NCBI GenBank assembly: GCA_030590715.1
Contig: JAUVCU010000011.1
Span: forward strand, 1-13,492
DNA from: Lentisphaeria bacterium
Lineage (GTDB): Bacteria; Verrucomicrobiota; Lentisphaeria; Victivallales; JAUVCU01
Reading direction: 5' to 3'
DNA: 13,492 nt
Shown here: positions 7,364-13,492 of the stretch, in pieces
Layout: the number at the start of each line of letters is the position of its first letter
Position numbering within the stretch: position 1 is the stretch's first letter
Notes under the pieces: generated by a model
What the model was told of the DNA's origin: nothing
The model's database searches: none
What the model saw: the letters and a program-made list of their open reading frames with translations, nothing else
Translations under genes and position numbers: made by a program

Positions 7364-7489
7364 TTGTCTCCACCGTTTTTCGACCATTAATTTGTGAACC
7401 TACAATGTCGAAATAGCCCTGCTGTTCAGTGCCACACTTGCATTTAAGTCTGGAAATATGATGAGTTACAAACTCAACTGCATGAAGCC

Positions 7490-7518
7490 TATGTATTGAA
7501 AATATGTTATTGAGTCAA
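7490..7518 (-). promoter_or_regulatory. Weak candidate promoter for the small-gene block
   Basis: On the minus strand, TTGACT (7513-7518) is followed 17 bases later by TACATA (7490-7495). The -35 is good and the -10 is poor. It would drive the HEAT-repeat gene with a leader of about 120 nt. In that leader is a short hairpin sequence, GAGTT-TGT-AACTC (7453-7465). Confidence 0.25.
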
Positions 7519-7584
7519 GTATTACAATAATTACAGAGGCTAAAAAGAATAATATAGTATGTGTAGTATTTTATCAGTTTGCCA

Positions 7585-7614
7585 ACGGTGGAAGAATCTC
7601 ATTACTTCCACCGT
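7585..7614. repeat. Perfect 10-bp inverted repeat in the intergenic gap
   Basis: ACGGTGGAAG (7585-7594) and CTTCCACCGT (7605-7614) are perfect reverse complements around a 10-base spacer. No T-tract follows on either strand, so it does not look like an intrinsic terminator. It may be an operator, a remnant of a mobile element end, or an RNA hairpin. It lies 48 bp from the outer edge of the larger inverted-repeat element. Confidence 0.6.
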
Positions 7615-7662
7615 CTCGATAATATGGTCCGTGATATCCGCCAATGGCATATTTCATATCTG

Positions 7663-7936
7663 CATGGGGTAAGAGAAGCGCAACCCCGAATGGCACTAAC
7701 TTTAGCGAAACTAATATAAAAAAGTGGTTTAGAAAACCGGACTCCACACGAAGTGCGCGTGAATACATGGAAGGCAAAGCCTCGTTGTACTCGGCGGTAC
7801 ACGATGCTTTTTGTCGTTGTAACGCTCAAATAAGGTGCGAACGAAGTGACCTTTTGGAATGCTGTGCTCTGCACAGCTTTAATATGACTCTGCTGGTTAA
7901 TTTTCGTTAAGTTAGCGCCATTCGCGCAACCCCATG
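7663..7936. repeat. MITE-like non-coding element with imperfect terminal inverted repeats
   Basis: The main arms are 7687-7710 and 7901-7924. Read outside-in, both begin CGAATGGC, then A or G, then CTAACTT, and end in a near-identical CGAAA with one extra base and one change. Outside them, CATGGGGT (7663-7670) mirrors ACCCCATG (7929-7936), and GCGCAACCCC occurs in direct orientation at both ends (7678-7687, 7924-7933). The inside of about 190 bp is rich in small hairpins, including GCTGTGC-TCT-GCACAGC (7861-7877) and TGTAC-tcggcg-GTACA (near 7785-7800). Open frames cross it on both strands but lack protein-like features. There is no transposase and no obvious target-site duplication. The structure suggests a dispersed non-autonomous repeat, though only one copy is visible here. 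Confidence 0.55.
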
Positions 7937-7997
7937 AAAATAGAGCTGTTTTCAAAGGATTAGCTGTTTAAGAAATAGGAGCTTTTCATAAATTCAT

Positions 7998-8026
7998 TTT
8001 AAATATGTTAATGACCTATCTATATT
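7998..8026 (+). promoter_or_regulatory. Candidate promoter of the CsgG/TPR/propeller gene
   Basis: TTTAAA (7998-8003) and TATATT (8021-8026) have a 17-base spacer, with four of six and five of six consensus matches. The transcript would start near 8033, about 63 nt before the ATG at 8096. The region is AT-rich, so a chance match is possible. Confidence 0.3.
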
Positions 8027-8095
8027 CTCGGTGTACTTATTTCTTAATAACCTGATGTTGGTTTACATTCACTAAAACAAATAGAGACCCCATAT

Positions 8096-11000
8096 ATGCT
8101 CAGAATCTTACGCTGGATGAAGTCAACGGTCTTTTTTGCGGTTTGTTCACTGCTGTTTTTCTGTGGTAATTGTTATGCTGCAGAAACTATAGGATTTCTT
8201 CCTTTTGAAAATAAGAATTCAGAAGAATACAACTGGTTGAGTTATGCGATTCCCGATACCTTGTCTTTGAAATTCAGCGGCAAACAAGTACTCACCGTTG
8301 TTGAACGGGAAGAGCTGGCTGGAGTAATGGCTAAAGAGTTGATTGTCAGTGCCGAGGTTTATAAAGACAGGGAAAAAACTGGGGAGAATGAGAACTATCC
8401 TGACTTTCTCGTTTTTGGCTCTTATAGGGTTTCCGCTAAAGAGATCACAATAAACTCATGTGTTGTGAAAACAAAAAGTGGGGAGACCCTCACTGTTGAT
8501 ATTTCCGGCGAGGTAGATGACATTCTCATCCTAGAAACAGAGCTTGCCGTTAAACTAGCTTACGCATTAACTTTTGATTTTGCGAGGATGGGATTATCCT
8601 ATTCTGAAACTCAGCATTTCCCGGCTTACAGGTCTTTTAATACCGGTAAAGAGAAGTTTTACAAAGGTGACTATAAAGAGGCCGTCGAATTATGTATTCG
8701 TGCACAAAAAGAAAATCGTTATGTGTATTTTCCCGAAGCTCATTATTGGGAGGGTAGGGCGAGGCTTGCATTGTATAGATCACCTGAGGCCATGGAAAAT
8801 AGAATCCAACTGCAGAAGCAGCACATCCAGAAGTTCAAAAAAGATGCGGACGTACATAGTGCCGCATATTCAGATCTTGGTGATGCCCTTAAAGCCTACG
8901 GGCAACTTGAGAAAGCCGCTGCAGCATATCAGGCATTCATTGAATCTACCTTAAATTCTACGCTCTGTACAATTAAGGTTACGTCCGGAAAACAATTTAG
9001 GTTGAACTCTTATTCAGCTTCATTTGAGCCGCTGGATGAACTTGCTCATGGATTCATTGATCAGGGAAAATTAGTTGTTTTAGATGAAAAACAGAAGGAA
9101 TGGGCTTTGAGCTTTTATGACCTTCATACAGCGGAATTATTACATCGCAGTCCGCTGGAAGGAATAGACCGGGAAATAGGTAATCCCATTTCTCAGGGCA
9201 TTGCCCCTATCGTGGTGACAGATAATGAATATATACTTTTTGTTGAAGGGGTACTATTTGTTGTTGACCGCAGAAGTGGCAAACTCCTTAAAAAGTCCGA
9301 TCCTGTTTACGGTTTAAACAAACGCCTTGAAGTGGACGGACAATCACTCTATTTAGATCCTGCAAGTCGGTCTGGGATTTTGATCGGTACCGTAAGAACA
9401 AGCTATACTCTCCAAAAAGGTACAAAGAACTTTAACAAAAAGCAGAAGAGCTTTGCTCTTAGGTTTTCTTATAGCGGGCAGAAATTTATAACAAGGAAAT
9501 TGTATGAAGGGGAATCTCTCCGGTTTAATAAGAGAAATAGCAAGATTCAAAGCATGGAGTCCAACGGGAACGTCTATTTTGAAGAGCTTGGAGGAAATAA
9601 GAAGATCATAGGCTTCAATATTTGTTCTGGTAAAAGAGTGACCGATTTAGATGAAATTTATGCAGCTCCGAGGAATATGGGGGCTTCAATTGTTTCCGAC
9701 GAATTTATTTTTAAACTCAATGACAACTTTCTGAGCAAATCTATTTTTGGCTCCAAAGAGGTATTATGGCAGACCGAAGTGGACGCTTATTCCAAATTGA
9801 TAGGGACTGTCAGTGGATTGCCGGTGATTTATAGCTTCAACTCCAGCACTTTCTGTGTATATAAACCTTTTAGTACTCCAGACTTTGAGAAAAGAATGGC
9901 CCGTGCATCATTCGGCAGAGCCATTTGCCTTGCAAAGACAGGCAAATATTTAGATTCGAGTAATGAGCTGAAAAGAGTATTGAAAGCTGATCGAAATGAA
10001 CGGGAAGCTTATTATTGGCTTGGCTATGTCTATAGTAAAATGTCGAAAACGAAAGAGAATATTTACGCAGCTCTCATTTCTTTTGATACATATTCAAATG
10101 AGCCGGTGACAGATCTCCAGAGGGAAAAGTATGTTAAAGGCTTTTTATTGAAATATGGCGGATTAAAATCTAAAAAAAGCTTTGTTACTGATTGCGACCA
10201 GGTCGTTATTGCTGAACAAGGTAAGACAATAGCGTTAAATAGCTCTCTTCACTACGGCGCCTTTCTGCCCGAAGTCAGTAGAATTGAAAAACTCCAGAAA
10301 AATGCGGGATACATTGATGATGAGTTTTATTACAGAGCTTTTGAACATGATATTGAAGTTCTCAATATCAATGATGGCTCTTTGAAGTCAAATGTTGTTC
10401 TTCAGGGGCGGATTTTAGATTTCATTGTTTCGCAAAAACGCATCTATATCCTAAGTCAACATAAGGGGATATACGTTGTGTCTTCATATAACTCTCGTGA
10501 TGCGGCTAAATTCTGGGAGACGGAAGTTCCTGTTAAATTAAGTGACAGTAATCGATTCTTCATGGTTTGCAGGAATGGCGGCTTTTTATTGGCCACCGAT
10601 AACAAGTTTAAATCAGATAATCAGTTTTTTATGATTTCTGCCAAAACAGGGAAATTACTTTGGAATAAGTTTGTTGCGCCAAACCTGATAGTTCCAGAAG
10701 GTCAGAATAGAATCCTCGATTCATCTTTAACGAATATTGTATTTAACGGGAAATATATTTTTTATTCCGGAGCTTATTGTGGTGAAATGCAAAAAATTGA
10801 TGCGAAGACAGGTGGTACTATAAATTACGAAAAAGTGAAGGGAGATGTTGTAGGATTTTCAGAATATATAAAGGGCGAGAAAATACTGTTTTCACATGCG
10901 AAGTTGATGTGCCCCTGCCGTAAGGGATCTCACTCTAGATGTGGCTTGACTCCCCCATTCAAAGTGGATCAATTCCTGGGGAAAGAGGTTCGCGGCAAAA

Positions 11001-11380
11001 AAAGTACGTTTAGCTATGCAATGGGAAGTATCGATACATTAAATCTTTCATACCTTACAGAAATGAGCAGTGAGGCATTTAAATATTTTCAACCATACTC
11101 TAAAAAGAGATCATTATCGTTTGACCTTGGTGATGATGAACTCAGGTTTATGGATCTATCCAGCGGTGATTTGACTGAACGATGTGTTTTGCCTGCGAGA
11201 AAATTGTGCGGCTTTTTTATTAAAGATCATTCTCTCTTTATGTTGAGCGGAAACAATTATCATTCTAAGAATAAAAATATTGTCAACCTTTACGAATTCT
11301 CATCCAACAGCTTATTCAAAAACTGGACTATGAAAAACGGATGGGGTGTTAATTTAAATTCTGCCGGATTTTCTAAGTAA
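8096..11380 (+). CDS. Large exported protein: CsgG/FlgO-like domain, TPRs and PQQ-type beta-propellers
   Basis: A 1094-residue protein with a Sec signal peptide (basic LRILRWMK, hydrophobic core 11-24, AxA-like site near residues 26-29). Residues about 31-165 resemble the CsgG/FlgO/TolB-N-like domain: IGFLPFENKN, LSYAIPDTLSLKF, VVEREELAGVMAKE and FLVFGSY. Next come TPR-like helices (about 175-285, with KFYKGDYKEAVELC and LEKAAAAYQAFIES). A first propeller-like region (about 300-590) has strands such as LFVVDRRSGKLL. A second TPR segment spans about 600-660, and a second propeller region runs to the end, with MISAKTGKLLWNK and MQKIDAKTGGTI repeats of the PQQ type. C939, C941, H946 and C949 form an odd cluster. 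It probably assembles protein complexes in the periplasm or at the outer membrane; no enzyme motif is seen. The ribosome site (TAGAGA) is weak. It is transcribed alone, divergent from the small-gene block. The precise function is unknown. Confidence 0.8.
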   Translation: MLRILRWMKSTVFFAVCSLLFFCGNCYAAETIGFLPFENKNSEEYNWLSYAIPDTLSLKFSGKQVLTVVEREELAGVMAKELIVSAEVYKDREKTGENENYPDFLVFGSYRVSAKEITINSCVVKTKSGETLTVDISGEVDDILILETELAVKLAYALTFDFARMGLSYSETQHFPAYRSFNTGKEKFYKGDYKEAVELCIRAQKENRYVYFPEAHYWEGRARLALYRSPEAMENRIQLQKQHIQKFKKDADVHSAAYSDLGDALKAYGQLEKAAAAYQAFIESTLNSTLCTIKVTSGKQFRLNSYSASFEPLDELAHGFIDQGKLVVLDEKQKEWALSFYDLHTAELLHRSPLEGIDREIGNPISQGIAPIVVTDNEYILFVEGVLFVVDRRSGKLLKKSDPVYGLNKRLEVDGQSLYLDPASRSGILIGTVRTSYTLQKGTKNFNKKQKSFALRFSYSGQKFITRKLYEGESLRFNKRNSKIQSMESNGNVYFEELGGNKKIIGFNICSGKRVTDLDEIYAAPRNMGASIVSDEFIFKLNDNFLSKSIFGSKEVLWQTEVDAYSKLIGTVSGLPVIYSFNSSTFCVYKPFSTPDFEKRMARASFGRAICLAKTGKYLDSSNELKRVLKADRNEREAYYWLGYVYSKMSKTKENIYAALISFDTYSNEPVTDLQREKYVKGFLLKYGGLKSKKSFVTDCDQVVIAEQGKTIALNSSLHYGAFLPEVSRIEKLQKNAGYIDDEFYYRAFEHDIEVLNINDGSLKSNVVLQGRILDFIVSQKRIYILSQHKGIYVVSSYNSRDAAKFWETEVPVKLSDSNRFFMVCRNGGFLLATDNKFKSDNQFFMISAKTGKLLWNKFVAPNLIVPEGQNRILDSSLTNIVFNGKYIFYSGAYCGEMQKIDAKTGGTINYEKVKGDVVGFSEYIKGEKILFSHAKLMCPCRKGSHSRCGLTPPFKVDQFLGKEVRGKKSTFSYAMGSIDTLNLSYLTEMSSEAFKYFQPYSKKRSLSFDLGDDELRFMDLSSGDLTERCVLPARKLCGFFIKDHSLFMLSGNNYHSKNKNIVNLYEFSSNSLFKNWTMKNGWGVNLNSAGFSK

Positions 11381-11731
11381 CGCTTTCCTGATTACCGAAT
11401 ATGGCAAGACATGACAGTTAAAACTTATTGTTATGCTTTTCTCATTTCTGAGACTTGTTAATATTGTCTCATATCTAAGGCAGTATGTCTTGTTTCTGAT
11501 ACAGTTGTCTCGAATTTTTTACACTTCCCAGTTTGTGTCAATTTTAATAAAATAGACATTTAACAAATAATGAATAAAGATTTAAGCAGGGCATTATCGA
11601 TATTTCTCTTTAAATCCTTCAGTTTCCAAGAGTGGCATTGAAGGTGCTTTCCTCTCTAAAGATGTACTTGCGGTATTAATTGGCAAACTTAAGAAGTAAG
11701 ACCCAATTACAAGAGAAGGAGAGTTGAGATT
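11381..11731. other. 351-bp intergenic region between two plus-strand genes
   Basis: No gene is supported here. It holds nested inverted repeats: CAAGACAT (11405-11412) with ATGTCTTG (11485-11492), enclosing TGAGAC (11449-11454) with GTCTCA (11466-11471). A second TTGTCTC copy (11505-11511) is followed by a T-run, but no stable terminator stem adjoins it. A candidate promoter for the protease gene and a sigma54-like motif (11633-11648) lie further down. A 37-codon open stretch without a start codon ends at 11699. Confidence 0.5.
11525..11553 (+). promoter_or_regulatory. Candidate promoter of the S8 protease gene
   Basis: TTCCCA (11525-11530) and TAAAAT (11548-11553) are 17 bases apart, with four of six and five of six consensus matches. 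The leader would be about 170 nt. The region is AT-rich, so confidence is low. Confidence 0.28.
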
Positions 11732-13492
11732 ATGGGTAACGTGTCTGGGAAATCATTGTGCATGGCAACAGCAGCGGTCGCTGTGTTGGGATTGTCTGCG
11801 TTGAGTGAGAAGACTTCAACCGAAAATTCAGAGGAATCATCTAAAAACAGGAAAGGAGAGCAATCTGTTATACCTGTAATGACTGCATCGGATATTGTAG
11901 GGGAAGTCGAGGCAAATATTCCTTTTGTTTCTCAGACAACGGTAAACGATATAAATGATCTTGAGTTTAGCTGGAAAAATGATTTTCCGGAAGCAGTTCT
12001 GGAAGAGAGTCGCATTACGATAAAAAAACGAGATGTTGCTCACCGACTGAAAGATACGTATGTTCGCGAAAGTCTTCTTTTGACAGATATGAAATACCCT
12101 CACGTTAAAACAGAAGAGATCTTTGTTCACAATGACGAAACAGGTGAGTTTTCACTCATCAATTATTATGCTCATACAGCGAATCAGGTACTCGTCAGTG
12201 TGGCTGATCTCGAAACATTGAATGATGTTGAATCTGGATATGAAGTAGAAAAAGTATCAGATAATATCGTGCTTGTAAGTACCGATAGTGCTTCTCTGGA
12301 CAGCGTTGAGGATGCTACGAAAGTCCTTGAAGGTTATGATGGTGTACATTTAACCGAGCCTAATTATATTGTTGGCGGTTCTGCAGTTCCGAATGACTCT
12401 TACTTCGTTCACCTTTGGGGATTGAACAACACTTCTAATACCGATATCGATGCTCCGGAAGCGTGGGATATAAATTCTGGATCTGAGGAAATTCTGGTTG
12501 GTGTTATCGACTCGGGTATCGATTATAACCATTCTGAGCTTAGTACTAATATTTGGGGGAATCCCGGAGAAACAGGAACAGATACCAATGGTAATGATAA
12601 ATCATCAAACGGTATAGACGATGACGGGAACGGGTATATTGATGACGTCCGCGGTTGGGATTTTTATAACAACGATAATGACCCTATGGATGACAACGGG
12701 CATGGTACTCATTGTTCCGGAACTATTGCCGGAGATGGGAATAATGGTGCGGGAATTACCGGTGTTTCATGGAATGCTAAATTAATCGGCTTGAAGTTTC
12801 TTAACGCGAGCGGATCAGGTTACTCTTCAGATGCAATTAAAGCCGTTACTTACTCGACAGCTATAGGTGTTGACCTGACAAATAACTCGTGGGGCGGTGG
12901 CGGATACTCCAACATCATGAAAAACGCAATTGATGAAGCCGGAAATGAAGGGATCATGTTTATCGCGGCTGCAGGTAACAGTTCTACTGATAACGACACT
13001 TATCCTCATTATCCTTCCTGCTATACTTCTGCAAATGTTATTTCTGTCGCTTCTACCGATATTTATGGTAATTTGAGTTCATTCTCATGCTATGGATCGA
13101 CATCTGTTGACATCGCAGCTCCAGGAACAAGAATTCTATCGACTATCCTAAACAACCGTTATGCTTTCTATTCAGGAACGTCGATGGCGACTCCCCATGT
13201 ATCTGGAGCTGTGGCCCTGTTGCTTGCCCAGGATCGAAACCTGTCAGTGACTCAAATACGTGATCTTCTGCTTGATAACGGAAAACAGATGTCTGTTCTT
13301 GCCGGTAAAGTGACTAGTGGCGCGATGCTGAATATTAAGAATTCAATTCAGAATATGGGCGAAGATGCCGCAGACCCAGCAGTAATAGAAACTCCGGCGG
13401 CCGGTTCTGAATTTTCATCGGCAGATGTTACCTTTACCTGGAGTGAGGGGTCTGGCATTGATGATTTTAAATTGAGTATTGGAAGCACTCCG
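11732..13492 (+). CDS. Secreted subtilisin-family (S8) serine protease, 3' end beyond the window
   Basis: The first 587 residues are present; there is no stop before the window ends. The N-terminus has a short signal-peptide-like stretch (ATAAVAVLGLSALS, about 12-25). A propeptide follows, ending in an inhibitor-like fold (about 150-214) with the typical EPNYIV closing segment (209-214). The catalytic domain spans about 220-515 and has the full triad and oxyanion residue: D260 in VIDSGID, H324 in NGHGTHCSGT, N416 in AAAGNS, and S484 in SGTSMATPHVSG. Between D and H lies an acidic, glycine- and asparagine-rich loop with DDDGNGYIDD, like a calcium-binding turn, common in related bacterial subtilases. 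From about 548 an Ig-like module begins (VTFTWSEGSG...). AAGGAG (11716-11721) lies 10 nt before the ATG. It is probably exported, self-processed and degrades external proteins; any C-terminal sorting signal lies outside the window. Confidence 0.93.
   Translation, partial: MGNVSGKSLCMATAAVAVLGLSALSEKTSTENSEESSKNRKGEQSVIPVMTASDIVGEVEANIPFVSQTTVNDINDLEFSWKNDFPEAVLEESRITIKKRDVAHRLKDTYVRESLLLTDMKYPHVKTEEIFVHNDETGEFSLINYYAHTANQVLVSVADLETLNDVESGYEVEKVSDNIVLVSTDSASLDSVEDATKVLEGYDGVHLTEPNYIVGGSAVPNDSYFVHLWGLNNTSNTDIDAPEAWDINSGSEEILVGVIDSGIDYNHSELSTNIWGNPGETGTDTNGNDKSSNGIDDDGNGYIDDVRGWDFYNNDNDPMDDNGHGTHCSGTIAGDGNNGAGITGVSWNAKLIGLKFLNASGSGYSSDAIKAVTYSTAIGVDLTNNSWGGGGYSNIMKNAIDEAGNEGIMFIAAAGNSSTDNDTYPHYPSCYTSANVISVASTDIYGNLSSFSCYGSTSVDIAAPGTRILSTILNNRYAFYSGTSMATPHVSGAVALLLAQDRNLSVTQIRDLLLDNGKQMSVLAGKVTSGAMLNIKNSIQNMGEDAADPAVIETPAAGSEFSSADVTFTWSEGSGIDDFKLSIGSTP

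Noticed and set aside
7687..7924. Integron attC site (GTTAG...CTAAC-like arms next to a string of small same-strand genes)
   Set aside because: The arms do not fit the RYYYAAC/GTTRRRY core consensus, no inner L boxes are evident, the span is too long, no integrase is present, and no similar sites lie between the other small genes.
7602..7955. A 117-codon minus-strand frame and an 88-codon plus-strand frame across the inverted-repeat element
   Set aside because: Both run through the terminal arms and hairpins, have no good ribosome site, and their composition (many Arg, Ser, Cys, Thr) looks like translated non-coding sequence.
11837..13009. Minus-strand frames of 60-97 codons opposite the S8 protease
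   Set aside because: They lie antisense to a well-supported protease coding region and show no protein family features.
1..13492. tRNA, rRNA, CRISPR arrays, or transposase genes
   Set aside because: I saw no regularly spaced direct repeats, no cloverleaf-type tRNA sequence, no conserved rRNA segments and no transposase or integrase motifs.

Overview
The window looks like a bacterial chromosome segment of moderate-to-low GC from a diderm. Two plus-strand proteins carry Sec signal peptides and appear built for the periplasm or outside. The mix of a SufU-type SUF operon, a one-HEAT-repeat membrane protein, an Imm17-like protein, a DUF3634-like protein and a large CsgG/TPR/PQQ-propeller protein fits the PVC superphylum (Kiritimatiellota, Lentisphaerota or Verrucomicrobiota). 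That placement is a guess from gene style; there is no rRNA or other phylogenetic marker here.

Region 1 (about 77-5730, all minus strand) is a complete, tightly packed SUF iron-sulfur cluster assembly operon in the transcribed order sufB-sufC-sufD-sufU-sufT-like (DUF59/MIP18)-sufS. Genes downstream of sufC are 9 nt apart or less, or overlap by 1-8 nt. SufS with SufU supplies sulfur, SufBCD is the scaffold/ATPase complex, and the DUF59 protein probably helps cluster maturation or transfer. A plausible sigma70 promoter lies at 5699-5727. The sufB leader can fold into a hairpin that buries the sufB Shine-Dalgarno sequence. No Rrf2-type regulator gene (IscR or SufR) is present in the window.

Region 2 (about 5822-7363, all minus strand) is an accessory block of four small genes, separated by about 75-130 bp: a YjdF/DUF2238-like four-helix membrane protein, a DUF3634-like protein, an Imm17-like two-helix membrane protein, and a membrane-anchored HEAT-repeat protein. 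No toxin gene lies beside the Imm17-like gene.

Region 3 (7364-8095) is a roughly 730-bp gap between divergent genes. It holds a perfect 10-bp inverted repeat (7585-7614) and a roughly 274-bp element with imperfect inverted terminal arms (7663-7936) and internal hairpins. It is probably a MITE-like or other dispersed non-coding repeat.

Region 4 (8096-13492, plus strand) encodes a 1094-residue exported protein (CsgG/FlgO-like N-terminus, TPRs, two PQQ-like beta-propeller regions, an unusual Cys/His cluster). After a 351-bp gap comes the first 587 residues of a secreted subtilisin-family (S8) protease with an intact catalytic triad; it runs off the window end.
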